Shown: one piece after another, positions 33,120 to 41,810 of the stretch | Layout of the letters: each line of letters starts with the position of its first letter | How positions within the stretch are numbered: the first letter of the stretch is position 1 | DNA from: CAVVSD01 sp963750895 | GTDB lineage: Bacteria > Actinomycetota > Thermoleophilia > Solirubrobacterales > Solirubrobacteraceae | Assembly (NCBI GenBank): GCA_963750895.1 | Contig: CAVVSD010000006.1 | Span: 620,001 to 684,000, forward strand | DNA length: 64,000 nucleotides | Direction: 5' to 3' | Program-made: the position numbers and the translations under genes | Notes under the pieces: model-generated | Seen by the model: only the letters and a program-made list of their open reading frames with translations | The model's database searches: none | What the model was told of the DNA's origin: nothing

Positions 33120-33144
33120 CAGAACGGATGTGTCTACCGTTCTG
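33120..33144. promoter_or_regulatory. Perfect inverted repeat in the divergent promoter, candidate operator
   Basis: CAGAACGG (33120-33127) and CCGTTCTG (33137-33144) form perfect 8-bp arms separated by 9 nt (ATGTGTCTA). It sits in the 92-bp gap between the flavin-reductase fusion gene and the HpaB-type monooxygenase gene, 22 bp before the latter's start. A regulator bound here could control both transcription units. The cognate regulator is unknown; IclR, LacI and GntR genes are all within 12 kb. Confidence 0.5.
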
Positions 33145-33165
33145 TCAGACGGAATAAGGAGTGAG

Positions 33166-34659
33166 ATGACGACACCGGCACTCGACAAGCCGCTCACCGG
33201 CGAGGAGTACCTGGAGAGCCTGAGAGACGGCCGAGAGGTCTGGATCGGCGGCGAGAAGGTCGCCGACGTCACCGAGCACCCCGCGTTCCGCAACGCCACC
33301 CGCTCCGTCGCGCGCCTCTACGACGCGCTGCACGATCCCGCCAACGACATGCTGACGACGGACCGGCGCGGCATCCGGACGCACAAGTTCTTCGCGCCCG
33401 CGTACTCGTCGCAGGACCTCGTCGACGCGCGTGAGGCGCTCGCCATCTGGTCGCGCATGTCCTACGGCTTCATGGGCCGCTCGCCCGACTACAAGGCGTC
33501 GTTCATGGCCGGCCTCGGGGCCGATCCCGACTGGTACGGGCCGTTCTCCGGCAGCGCCGAGCACTGGTACCGCAAGTACGCGGAGAGCGCGCTGTTCCTC
33601 AACCACGTGCTCATCAACCCGCCGATCGACCGCTCCAAGCCCGTGCACGACATGGAGGACGTCTTCGTGCACGTCGTGAAGGAGCGCGACGACGGCATGG
33701 TCGTCAGCGGCGCGAAGATGCTCGCGACGGGCTCCGCGCTCACGCACGCGACGTTCGTCGCGCAGAACAGCGCGACGCAGCTCGAGAAGGGCAAGGCCGA
33801 GGACTACGCGCTCGTCTTCATCGCCCCGCTCGACACGCCCGGCCAGAAGCTGCTGTCCCGCCGCTCCTACGAGGCGACCGCGGACTCGCCGTTCGACCAC
33901 CCGCTCTCCAGCCGCTTCGACGAGAACGACGCGGTCATCGTCTTCGACAACGCGTTCATCCCGTGGGAGAACGTGCTCGTCTACCGCGACGTGGAGAAGG
34001 CGACCGGCTTCTACGCGCAGTCGGGGTTCCTGAACCGCTACACGCTCCAGGCCGGCACCCGCCTGGCCGTGAAGCTCGACTTCATGACCGGCCTCATCTC
34101 GCGTGCGCTGGAGACGAACGGGACCGACGGCTTCCGCGGCGTGCAGGCCGAGCTCGGCGAGCTGTTCGGCTGGCGCAGCCTCATGTGGTCGATCACGACG
34201 GCGCTGTGCCACGACACCCGCCCGGGCCCGGGCGAGAGCATCGTCCCCAACGCCGACGTCTCGATGCTCGTGCGGCTGTTCGGCAGCATCGCCGCGCCGC
34301 GCTTCAACGAGGTCGCCGCCCAGATCCTGGGCGGCAGCCCGCTGCTCGTCCCGTCGAGCGTCGAGGACATGAAGAACCCGGAGCTGCGCCCGTTCATCGA
34401 CCGCTTCTACCGCGGGTCGAGCGGTTCGGCCGAGGAGCGCGTGAAGCTCTTCAAGCTGATCTGGGACGCGATGGGGAGCGAGTTCGGCGCGCGCCACGAG
34501 TGGTACGAGCGCAACTACGGCGGGAGCGCCGAGCTCGTCCGGCTCGACGCGCTGCGGTTCGGTCAGCGCGGCGGCACGCTGGCGGCCTGCCAGGAGATGG
34601 TCGACCAGTGCATGTCCGACTACGACATCGACGGCTGGACGGGCGACACCTGGACGTAG
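33166..34659 (+). CDS. HpaB-type 4-hydroxyphenylacetate 3-monooxygenase family oxygenase
   Basis: 497 residues from ATG 33166, with AAGGAG 6-8 nt upstream; 12 further residues are possible from 33130 but would overlap the operator. The sequence fits the two-component FADH2-dependent HpaB/HpaH family: LTGEEYLESLRDGREVWIGGEKV, ADVTEHPAFRNA, FMGRSPDYKASFMAGL, FLNHVLINPPIDRSKP, VSGAKMLATGSALTHATFVAQ, FDNAFIPWENVLVYRD and a QILGGSPLLVPSSVEDM segment. Members ortho-hydroxylate phenols or related compounds. The divergent flavin reductase gene could provide its reduced flavin. Substrate unresolved. Confidence 0.92.
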   Translation: MTTPALDKPLTGEEYLESLRDGREVWIGGEKVADVTEHPAFRNATRSVARLYDALHDPANDMLTTDRRGIRTHKFFAPAYSSQDLVDAREALAIWSRMSYGFMGRSPDYKASFMAGLGADPDWYGPFSGSAEHWYRKYAESALFLNHVLINPPIDRSKPVHDMEDVFVHVVKERDDGMVVSGAKMLATGSALTHATFVAQNSATQLEKGKAEDYALVFIAPLDTPGQKLLSRRSYEATADSPFDHPLSSRFDENDAVIVFDNAFIPWENVLVYRDVEKATGFYAQSGFLNRYTLQAGTRLAVKLDFMTGLISRALETNGTDGFRGVQAELGELFGWRSLMWSITTALCHDTRPGPGESIVPNADVSMLVRLFGSIAAPRFNEVAAQILGGSPLLVPSSVEDMKNPELRPFIDRFYRGSSGSAEERVKLFKLIWDAMGSEFGARHEWYERNYGGSAELVRLDALRFGQRGGTLAACQEMVDQCMSDYDIDGWTGDTWT

Positions 34660-34675
34660 CGCTCATCCGCGCCCC

Positions 34676-35540
34676 ATGGCGCGCATCGTGATGACAGGGA
34701 CGACCGGGCACGTCGGCGGCGGGGCGATCGCGCGAGCTCGCGGCAGCGGGGCACGACCCTGTGCCAGATCGTCCGCGACCCGGCGCGGGCACCCGCGATC
34801 GACGGCGTCGAGACGGTCGTCGCGACCGGGCTCGACGACCGCGACGCGCTGCGCGCGACGCTGCGCCGCGGCGACCGCGTGTTCCTCGTGTCCGCCTGGA
34901 CGGGGCACGACGAGCGGGTGCGGCTGCACCGTGCGTTCATCGACGCCGCGTCCGACGCCGAGGTCGGGCACCTCGTCTACCTCTCGTTCGTCGACGCGCA
35001 CCCCGACGCCGCGTTCAGCCACGCACGGTCGCACGCCGACACCGAGCGCGACCTGCGCGCGAGCGGCCTGCCGTTCAGCATCCTGCGCACGAGCTACTAC
35101 CAGCTCAACCTCGAGGCCTTCTTCGTCGACGGTCTGCGGGGGGGGGATCGTCCGCGGCCCGTCCGGGCGCGTCGGCTGGGTGAGCCGCGCGGACTGCTCC
35201 CGCGCCCTCGCCGGCGCGATGGCGGGCGCGGCCGAGGTGGGGGAGACCTACGACCTCACCGGCCCGGACGCGCCGACGCTCGAGGAGTCCGCGGCGCGGG
35301 CCGGCGAGCTGCTCGGCACGTCCTTCACCTACCTCCACGAGGAGGAGCCGACGGACGTGGGTCCCGAGTGGAAGGCCGGCATCCGCGCGCGGGGCTCGCG
35401 CGCGATCGCCCTCGGCGAGCTCGACCTCGTCGGCGACGGCGTCCGCCGCCTGACCGGTGCCGAGGCGGAGTCCGTCGACGCGTACGTGCTGGCGAACCCG
35501 GCCCCGGCGACCGCGGCCGTCGCGGGGCGCCGGTATGGCC
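34676..35540 (+). pseudogene. NmrA-like NAD(P)-binding oxidoreductase, frame broken several times
   Basis: Starts at ATG 34676 (MARIVMTGTTGHVGGGAIA, a Rossmann GxxGxxG motif). The continuation (RELAAAGHDP, then QIVRDPARAPAIDGVETVVATGLDD, VFLVSAWTGHDERVRLHRAFIDAA, HLVYLSFVDAHPDAAFSHARSH, LPFSILRTSYYQLNLEAFFVDGL) lies in other frames. The end (GPSGRVGWVSRADCSRALAGAMAG, YDLTGPDAPTLEESAARAGELLG) returns to the first frame after the G9 run at 35138-35146. At least three frame changes are needed in 870 bp. Family sequence is well kept on both sides, so error rather than decay is likely. The exact 3' end is uncertain because it meets the convergent LacI gene. Confidence 0.72.
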
Positions 35541-35544
35541 GCGT

Positions 35545-36555
35545 TCAGGCCGGGCGCGGCGGCCCCAGCGTCGCCCGCCGCACCATGACCGGCGGCAGCA
35601 CGATCCGCTCCGGCGGCCGGTCCGGCTCGACGATCGACTCGAGCACCGTCTCGACCGCGATCTGCGCCAGGCGCCGCAGGTCCTGGCGGACCGTCGTGAG
35701 CTGGTAGACGTCCCAGCCGGCCATCCCGATGTCGTCGAAGCCGACGACGCTGACGTCGTCGGGCACGCGCAGCCCGAGGCGGTGGCAGGCGTTGAGCGCG
35801 CCGAGCGCGATGACGTCGTTGCCGCAGAAGACCGCCGTCGGCCGGTCGTCGCCGCCGAGGAGCTCGAGCGCCGCGGCGTGGCCGGCCTCGTAGGTGTAGG
35901 TCCCGCGGCGCGTCCGCGCGGCGGGCAGCTCGACGCCGGCCGCCTCGAGGGCCTCGCGCACGCCGCGCTCGCGGTCGCGGCCCGTGCTCGTCTCCTCGGG
36001 GCCGAACACGGCGCCGATGTCACGGTGGCCCTCGGCGAGGATCTCCTCGGCGATGAGGCGGCCGCCGCCGGCGTTGTCGACGGAGCACGTCGCGACGCCC
36101 GGCTCGTCGACGATGCGGTTGAGCAGCACGAACGGGAACCCGCGGTCGCGCAGCAGGCCGGGGAGCGGTGAGTCGAGGAACGTCGTCGTCAGCACGACGC
36201 CGTCGATCGAGCCGTCGACGAGGCGCGCCAGGCCCTCCGGGTCGTCGTGGCGCGGCGTGAAGACGATCATCCGCACGTCGGCGCGCTCGAGCTGGTCGTG
36301 CAGCTCGTCGAGCAGCTCGAGGTAGAACGGGTTGTCGAGGTCCTCGACGACGACGCCGATGCGATCCGTCCGCCGCGTCGAGAGGCTGCGCCCGCGGTGG
36401 CTGGCGACGTAGCCGAGCTCCTGCGCGGCCTGCGCGATGCGGTCGCGCGTGGCCTGCGTGACCCGCGGGTCGCCGCGCAGCGCGCGCGACACCGTCGGCT
36501 GCGAGACGCCCGCGGCGCGGGCGACGTCGTGGCTCGTGGGGGGCCGATCGCGCAT
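35545..36555 (-). CDS. LacI-family transcriptional regulator
   Basis: 336 residues from ATG 36555 (MRDRPPTSHDVARAAGVSQPTVSRALRGDP). The N-terminal helix-turn-helix and hinge helix (VTQATRDRIAQAAQELGYVAS) are complete. The periplasmic-binding-protein-like effector domain shows IGVVVEDLDNPFYLELLDEL, VLLNRIVDEPGVATCSVDN, AVFCGNDVIALGALNA and VSVVGFDDIGMAGWDVYQLTTVRQ. An in-frame start at 36639 would run through the operator, so the shorter start is preferred. It is divergent from the cyclase gene, and a LacI-type palindrome lies between them; self-control and control of the cyclase/MetE-like operon are likely. Confidence 0.93.
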   Translation of the reverse strand: MRDRPPTSHDVARAAGVSQPTVSRALRGDPRVTQATRDRIAQAAQELGYVASHRGRSLSTRRTDRIGVVVEDLDNPFYLELLDELHDQLERADVRMIVFTPRHDDPEGLARLVDGSIDGVVLTTTFLDSPLPGLLRDRGFPFVLLNRIVDEPGVATCSVDNAGGGRLIAEEILAEGHRDIGAVFGPEETSTGRDRERGVREALEAAGVELPAARTRRGTYTYEAGHAAALELLGGDDRPTAVFCGNDVIALGALNACHRLGLRVPDDVSVVGFDDIGMAGWDVYQLTTVRQDLRRLAQIAVETVLESIVEPDRPPERIVLPPVMVRRATLGPPRPA

Positions 36556-36580
36556 TCCGGGAGACTCGCACACAGAGTTG

Positions 36581-36592
36581 GCATACGTATGC
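36581..36592. promoter_or_regulatory. LacI-type palindromic operator
   Basis: GCATACGTATGC is a perfect 12-bp palindrome with the central CG step characteristic of LacI-family operators; flanking TTG and AAC add partial symmetry. It lies 25 bp upstream of the LacI-family start and 37 bp upstream of the cyclase start. Confidence 0.65.
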
Positions 36593-36628
36593 AACACTGT
36601 CGCCAAGGGGACGATCCAGGAGGACCGG

Positions 36629-37318
36629 ATGAGGATCATCGATCTCTCACAGGAGATCTACGAGGGCATGCCGGTGTACGCCGGGCATCTCGAGACGAAG
36701 GTCTGGCAACACCACACGTTCGCCGACACCGCGCCCAACTTCGACAGCGATTTCGCCTACCAGAGCCTGGGCGTCACGTTCTGCGACCACGGGCCGACGC
36801 ACGTCGACGCGCTGAGCCATCTCGACCCGCGGCCGGGCGCGCCGACGATCGACCAGATGGACCTCGGGCAGTTCTGCGGCGACGGGACGTGCCTGGACGT
36901 GTCGGGCGTCGCGCCGCGCGAGTACGTGACCGCGGAGCACCTGGAGAGCGCGCTGCAGGAGTCGGCGGTCGAGCTCGTCGAGGGCGACGTGCTGCTGCTG
37001 CGCACCGGGTCGGCCGAGCGCTACGGCGGCACCCAGGAGTACACGACGCAGTACCCGGGGCTCGATGGGAGCGCGGCGGACTGGCTGCGCGAGCGGCGGC
37101 CGAAGGTGTTCGGCGTCGACTCGCCGAGCCCCGACAACCCGGCCGACCGCATCTACCCGGTCCACCTCTTCAGCCGCGAGAGCGGCATCACGCACTACGA
37201 GAACCTGGCGAACCTCGGGGAGGTCGCGGGCCGGCGGTTCCGGTTCTTCGGCTTCCCCCTGCGCATCCGGGGCGGACACGGCTCGCCCGTCCGCGCCGTG
37301 GCGATGCTCGACGACTAG
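36629..37318 (+). CDS. Cyclase-family (kynurenine formamidase-like) metal-dependent hydrolase
   Basis: 229 residues from ATG 36629 with an AGGAGG ribosome site. The family metal motif is visible as CDHGPTHVDALSHLD (residues ~51-65; HxGTHxDxPxH pattern with THVD and SH). The rest follows the fold: MRIIDLSQEIYEGMPVYAGH, VELVEGDVLLLRTG, KVFGVDSPSPDNP and a C-terminal FFGFPLRIRGGHGSPVRAVAML. These enzymes hydrolyse formamide, lactone or cyclic amide bonds. First gene behind the LacI operator and 13 bp before the MetE-like gene. Confidence 0.87.
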   Translation: MRIIDLSQEIYEGMPVYAGHLETKVWQHHTFADTAPNFDSDFAYQSLGVTFCDHGPTHVDALSHLDPRPGAPTIDQMDLGQFCGDGTCLDVSGVAPREYVTAEHLESALQESAVELVEGDVLLLRTGSAERYGGTQEYTTQYPGLDGSAADWLRERRPKVFGVDSPSPDNPADRIYPVHLFSRESGITHYENLANLGEVAGRRFRFFGFPLRIRGGHGSPVRAVAMLDD

Positions 37319-37331
37319 GAGGAGAGACGCA

Positions 37332-38468
37332 ATGCCGACGAAGGTGACGGACACGATCCTGCCGACGACGATGATCGGCTCCTACCCCAAGCCGCGGTGG
37401 TTCGAGAAGTACAACGTCGAGGGCCGCGATCTCCTGGAGTGGTGGAAGCTCGAGGAGAACTTCCAGGCCTGGAAGGACGCGACGAACGCGGTCATCACCG
37501 ACCAGGAGGACGCCGGTCTCGACATCGTGACCGACGGCCAGATGCACTTCGACCAGTACGGCGGGGCCATCGGATCCTTCGTCTGGTACTGGTACGAGCG
37601 CCTCGGCGGCTTCAGCAAGGCGAAGCTCCCCAACCCGATCGCGAAGGGCATGGAGGAGTCGGGCGACCAGTCCGATCTCAGCCAGGCGGCGTGGATGCAC
37701 GACTGGGGCGGCACCGCGGTCACCGGCGAGGTGAGCCAGGGGATCCCGGCGCGGCTGGGGGAGATGTACGAGGTCGCCCGCTCGCTGACCGACCGGCCGC
37801 TGAAGGTGTCCGTCGGCGCGGGCCCGCCGAACCTCACGTACCACGTCGACCTCAAGGTCCCGGGCTCGCGCTACGACTCGCCGCGGCAGCTCGCCGAGGA
37901 CCTCGTGCCGATCTTCAACGCGGACCTCAAGGACCTCGCGGCGCGCGGCGCGGACTTCATCCAGATCGAGGACCTCGGCGCCTGGATGCTCGCGTGGGAC
38001 GACGACGCAGGCTGGGTCATCGACGTGCTCAACGCGTGGATCGAGGGCGTCGACGCGAAGATCGCCTGGCACTGCTGCCTCGGCGCCGGGTACGGCAACA
38101 CGTTCCGCAGCGTCGAGGACGCGCTCCCGCGGGTGCTCGAGCGCTGGCAGGCCGTGAACGTCGAGCAGTTCGCGCTCGACTTCGCCCTGCGCGACATGGT
38201 CGACGTCAGCGCCCTCAAGGAGCTCGACGACGACCGCGAGGTGCAGGTCGGCGTCATCGACATCCGCAGCCTCTACATCGAGACCGACGACGAGATCGTC
38301 GAGCGGATCCACAAGGTGCTCGACGTCGTCCCGGCGGAGCGGGTGTACCTCACGACCGACTGCGGGCTGAAGGCGCTGCCGCGCTTCGTCGCGCACGAGA
38401 AGCTGCGGGCGCTGTCGCGCGCCGCCAAGCGCGTGCGGGCCGAGCTCGGCGCACCGGTCGCGGCGTAG
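37332..38468 (+). CDS. MetE-core-like methyltransferase
   Basis: 378 residues from ATG 37332 with a GGAGGAGAG ribosome site. Catalytic barrel of cobalamin-independent methionine synthase: TTMIGSYPKPRWFEKYNVEG, ITDQEDAGLDIVTDGQMHFD, VKVSVGAGPPN-like strand, FIQIEDLGAWML, AWHCCLGAGYGN (His/Cys metal pair) and VYLTTDCGLKALPR (second Cys). It is distinct from the paralogue at 26.5 kb. The tight link to a cyclase-family hydrolase under LacI control suggests a catabolic or salvage methyl transfer rather than bulk methionine synthesis. Confidence 0.86.
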   Translation: MPTKVTDTILPTTMIGSYPKPRWFEKYNVEGRDLLEWWKLEENFQAWKDATNAVITDQEDAGLDIVTDGQMHFDQYGGAIGSFVWYWYERLGGFSKAKLPNPIAKGMEESGDQSDLSQAAWMHDWGGTAVTGEVSQGIPARLGEMYEVARSLTDRPLKVSVGAGPPNLTYHVDLKVPGSRYDSPRQLAEDLVPIFNADLKDLAARGADFIQIEDLGAWMLAWDDDAGWVIDVLNAWIEGVDAKIAWHCCLGAGYGNTFRSVEDALPRVLERWQAVNVEQFALDFALRDMVDVSALKELDDDREVQVGVIDIRSLYIETDDEIVERIHKVLDVVPAERVYLTTDCGLKALPRFVAHEKLRALSRAAKRVRAELGAPVAA

Positions 38469-38485
38469 CTGCGGGGGCGGCGTCG

Positions 38486-39118
38486 ATGCTCGACGAGCGC
38501 GACGCCGCCCACGCGCACCTGCTGGCGGCGGGCGGCCCGATGGCCGCCCTCGTCGCCGAGCACGGGCCGGTCGATCCCTACGTGTGGGACGGGATCCCTC
38601 AATTGGATCCCACCCACCCCGACCGGCTCGGCGGCCTGGCGCTGCACATCACCGCCCAGCAGATCAGCGTCGTCGCGGCGCTCGCGATCTGGGGCCGGTT
38701 CCTGACGCTGCTCGGCGGGAGGGTGCGCGCCCCCGCGCTCGCCGCGGCCACCGACGAGGAGCTCCGCGGCGTCGGGATGTCGGGGGCGAAGTCGCGCGCG
38801 CTGCGCGAGCTGGGCGCGGCCGTCGTCGCGGGGGACTTCGACCCCGACGGCCTGGACCACCTCGACGACGACGAGGCCCAGGCCCGGCTCGTCGCGCTGC
38901 GCGGCATCGGCCCGTGGTCGGCGCAGATGTTCCTGCTGCACGAGCTGCGTCGCCCCGACGTGTTCCCGGCCGGCGACGTCGGTCTGCGGACCGCGCTGGG
39001 GCGCCTGGAGGGGCTGGCGACGCCGCCGACCCAGCCCGAGACCGTCGCGTTGGCGTTGCGCTGGGCGCCGTACCGGTCGTACGCGGCCGCGCATCTGTGG
39101 CGGTCGTTGGGGGAGTGA
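38486..39118 (+). CDS. AlkA-like DNA-3-methyladenine glycosylase (HhH-GPD)
   Basis: 210 residues from ATG 38486. The helix-hairpin-helix LVALRGIGPWSAQMFLLHEL and the downstream catalytic aspartate in VFPAGDVGLRTALGRLEG are intact, as is the N-terminal ALHITAQQISVVAALAIWGRF helix. It lacks the AlkA N-terminal beta domain, as in short actinobacterial members. Predicted to excise alkylated purines in DNA base excision repair. It is 17 bp behind the MetE-like gene but is probably not functionally linked. Confidence 0.88.
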   Translation: MLDERDAAHAHLLAAGGPMAALVAEHGPVDPYVWDGIPQLDPTHPDRLGGLALHITAQQISVVAALAIWGRFLTLLGGRVRAPALAAATDEELRGVGMSGAKSRALRELGAAVVAGDFDPDGLDHLDDDEAQARLVALRGIGPWSAQMFLLHELRRPDVFPAGDVGLRTALGRLEGLATPPTQPETVALALRWAPYRSYAAAHLWRSLGE

Positions 39119-39405
39119 GCGTGGGCTGAGCTCCGCTCGCGCGGCGTGGCGCTGCGGCGCCGGGTTCGAACGGCTCATCGAGGAAGGGTCAGGCAGTGGC
39201 CGGCGCCGCCGGTCGGCGTCGGTCTCACCGAGATCGCATCCTGCAGGCGTGCTGACTCACTCGCACGCATAGCGTGAACAAGTCAGCAATGGTGGGATTG
39301 ACCGCCCTCCCGTCCGCCCTCGGTGGGCCGTTCCGGACCCGGCCACGCACCGCCACAGACCCGCCGAGCGGGGCTACGAGACCCGCCCCATGATCCAATC
39401 CCTCC
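39119..39405. other. Gap without a gene, with a nested stem-loop
   Basis: No convincing coding frame on either strand. A dyad at 39250-39288 (described separately) and a GGTTCGAA octamer at 39163 are the only features seen. It contains the promoter for the MmgE/PrpD gene. Confidence 0.6.
39250..39288. promoter_or_regulatory. Nested inverted repeat upstream of the MmgE/PrpD gene
   Basis: The outer arms TGCTGACT (39250-39257) and AGTCAGCA (39281-39288) are perfect 8-bp complements. Within the loop, CACGC (39264-39268) and GCGTG (39272-39276) make a second hairpin around ATA. The structure is less GC-rich than its surroundings. It may be a double operator or an RNA structure; no T-run follows on either strand. 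Confidence 0.45.
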
Positions 39406-40751
39406 ATGGGGACGACGGAGGACCTCGCCGGCTGGCTCACCGCCAGCCGGCCGGATGACATCCCGGCCGACGTGGTGCACGAGGCTCGGCGCGCGCTGGT
39501 CAACATCGTCGGGTGCGCGCTCGGTGGCGCGCCACACCCGGCGGTCGACATCACGATCGACGCGCTCGGCGCGATGTTCGGCCCGCCCGACGCGGCGGTG
39601 CTCGGCCGGCCGGAGCGCGCGGACCCGCTGCACGCCGCGCTGCTGAACGGCATCACGTCGCACGTCGAGGACTTCGACGACACGCTGCCGCGCAACTACA
39701 TCCACGCCAGCTCGCCGGTCGCGTCCGCGCTGCTGGCCTACGCGAGCGCGAACCGCGTCTCGGGCCGCGACCTCGTCCACGCGTTCGTCCTTGGCTTCGA
39801 GGCCACGTCGCGGCTGGGCAACGCCACGTACCCCTCGCACTACACGGCCGGCTGGCACAGCACCGGCAGCGTCGGCGTGTTCGGCGCGGCGATCGCGATC
39901 GGCACGCTGCTGAAGCCTCGACCGCCGAGCAGATGATCTGGGCGATCGGCCTCGCAGGGACCCAGGCCGCCGGCGTGCGCGAGCAGTTCGGCTCGATGGG
40001 CAAGGCGCTGCACCCCGGGCGTGCCGCGCAGAACGGCTACGCCGCCGCGCTGCTGGCGCAGAAGGGCTTCACGAGCGGCGCCCACGGCATCGAGGGCCCG
40101 CGCGGCTGGGCCTCGGTCACGTCGGCCGAGCACGACCTGAGCAAGGTCACCGACGGCCTCGGCGCGTCGTGGGAGCTGCACGTCAACACGTACAAGCCGT
40201 TCCCGTGCGGGATCGTCAACCACCCCGCCATCGACGCGTGCATCCAGCTGCACGACGAGCACGGCGTCGCGCCCGGCGACGTCGCCGCGCTGCGCCTGCA
40301 CGTCGCGCCGCTCGTCATCGACCTGTGCGGCAAGACGGACATCCACACCGGCCTGGAGGGCAAGTTCTCCGTCGTCCACGGCGCCGCGGTCGGGCTCGTC
40401 CGCGGTCGCGCCGGCCTGCGCGAGTACACCGACGAGGCGGTCGACGACCCCGACGTCAAGGCCGTCCGCGAGCGCGCGACCCGCGAGGCCGACGACCCGA
40501 CGGTGACCGAGGACGGCGTCCACGTCGAGCTCGAGCTCACGGATGGCCGCGTCCTGGAGAAGCGCCTCACCGCGTCGCTGGGCAACCTGCAGCGCCCGCT
40601 CACCGACGACCAGCTCAGCGCGAAGTTCCGCGACCAGGCGACCCTCGCGGTCACCGCCGAGCAGGCCGAGCTGGCGCTGGAGCTCTCCTGGCGGATCGAC
40701 GAGCTCGCCGACGTCGCCGAGCTCGTCGACGCGACGGTCCCCGATGGCTGA
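39406..40751 (+). CDS. MmgE/PrpD family protein (frameshifted)
   Basis: The family sequence starts at ATG 39406 (MGTTEDLAGWLTASRPDDIP, EARRALVNIVGCALGGAPHP, NGITSHVEDFDDTLPRNYIHASSPV, AFVLGFEATSRLGNA, GWHSTGSVGVFGAAIA). It breaks near 39915 and goes on in another frame (STAEQMIWAIGLAGTQAAGVREQFGSM, KALHPGRAAQNGYAAALLAQ, YKPFPCGIVNHPAIDACIQL, KFSVVHGAAVGLVRG) to the stop at 40751. One added base gives a single ~448-residue protein. The family includes 2-methylcitrate dehydratase and aconitate decarboxylase. The substrate is unknown, but a dehydratase or decarboxylase of a carboxylic acid fits the island. Confidence 0.88.
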
Positions 40752-41250
40752 GGCGATCACGCTCGCCGAGCGCGGGCGTGAGATCCGCTTCACCTACGAC
40801 GACATGGTGCGCTTCCACGGCCACGGCTCGCCCGGGGGCGTCGCGCACGCCTTCAAGCTGCTCCAGCGCGCGCTGCCGCTGCTCGACCCGGCGGCGCCGT
40901 GCGAGCGCCGGGAGATCGCGATCGCGACGGCGTTCGGCGGCCCCGGCGCGCGCGACGCGATCGAGCTGGCCACCCGCGCCGTGAGCGGCGGGCGCTTCGA
41001 GCTCGACCCGTCGCTCGCCCGCCCGGAGCGCGGGCGGACGCTGGAGCGCTTCGTCTTCCGCCTCGGCTACCGCGACCGGACCGTGACGCTCGCCGCGCGC
41101 GCCGGCTCCGTTCCCGACGAGCTCATCGATCTCGCCCGCGTCGAGCACCGCACGCCGGCCCAGGAGGAGCGCCTGGACGTCGTGAAGCTCGCCGCCGCCG
41201 AGGCGGCCCTGGCCATGCCGGCGAGCGACGTGTACGAGGTGCTCGGCTGA
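40744..41250 (+). CDS. FmdE-like (formylmethanofuran dehydrogenase subunit E family) protein
   Basis: 168 residues from ATG 40744, overlapping the MmgE/PrpD stop by 8 nt, so co-translated. The segment YDDMVRFHGHGSPGGVAHAFKLL (residues ~18-40) resembles the FHGHxxPG metal-binding motif of the FmdE domain, followed by AIATAFGGPGARDAIELAT. The usual FmdE cysteine after the motif is not evident. FmdE-domain proteins are largely uncharacterised outside methanogens. Pairing with MmgE/PrpD suggests a partner in the same reaction, which is inference. Confidence 0.6.
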   Translation: MAEAITLAERGREIRFTYDDMVRFHGHGSPGGVAHAFKLLQRALPLLDPAAPCERREIAIATAFGGPGARDAIELATRAVSGGRFELDPSLARPERGRTLERFVFRLGYRDRTVTLAARAGSVPDELIDLARVEHRTPAQEERLDVVKLAAAEAALAMPASDVYEVLG

Positions 41251-41270
41251 GCGGTGGCACCATCCCGGAT

Positions 41271-41807
41271 ATGGACGAGAAGCTGCAGTACCTCCTGGAC
41301 CGCCTGGAGATCCAGGACGTGGTCAACCGCTACGCCCGCGGGCTGGACCGCCACGACGACGACGTGCTGCGCAGCGTCTTCCACGAGGACGCGGTCGACA
41401 ACCACGGTCCCTGGGTCGGCGGCCGCGAGGCGTTCGTCGCGTGGGCCAACGGCCCGTGCCATGGGCACACCAACGCGCACCTGCACCAGATCACGACCCA
41501 CAACTGCGAGATCGACGGCGACGTCGCGCACACCGAGAGCTACTGCCAGTGGGTGCATCGCCTGAAGGACGAGGAGACCGTCACGGTGGGCGGCGGGCGC
41601 TACATCGACCGCCTCGAGAAGCGCGACGGCGAATGGCGCATCGTGGTGCGGCGGCTCGTCCTCGACTTCTTCTACGAGGCCAAGGGCTCGGTCTTCGGCA
41701 CGCCCGCGCAGCTCGAGTACGCCAAGGGCACGTGGGACCGCAGCGACCTCTCCTACGAGCGCCCGCTGCAGATGACCGACGAGCTCATGGCCAAGAGCGT
41801 GGGCTGA
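41271..41807 (+). CDS. SnoaL/NTF2-like protein with bile-acid-dehydratase-like fold
   Basis: 178 residues from ATG 41271. The cone-shaped NTF2 fold is recognisable from LEIQDVVNRYARGLDRHDDDVLRSVFHEDAVDNHG and a C-terminal YIDRLEKRDGEWRIVVRRLVLDFF pair of strands. The Tyr/Asp/His residues (Y20, D26, D36-H41 region) are as in SnoaL_4-type hydroxylases or dehydratases often found in aromatic and steroid degradation clusters. No activity can be assigned. It is 20 bp behind the FmdE-like gene and 3 bp before the deacetylase gene, so part of the same operon. Confidence 0.82.
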   Translation: MDEKLQYLLDRLEIQDVVNRYARGLDRHDDDVLRSVFHEDAVDNHGPWVGGREAFVAWANGPCHGHTNAHLHQITTHNCEIDGDVAHTESYCQWVHRLKDEETVTVGGGRYIDRLEKRDGEWRIVVRRLVLDFFYEAKGSVFGTPAQLEYAKGTWDRSDLSYERPLQMTDELMAKSVG

Positions 41808-41810
41808 TCC

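Noticed and set aside
39121..39190. GGTTCGAA in a T-arm-like context, possible tRNA
   Set aside because: No matching acceptor stem, D-arm or anticodon arm can be drawn around it.
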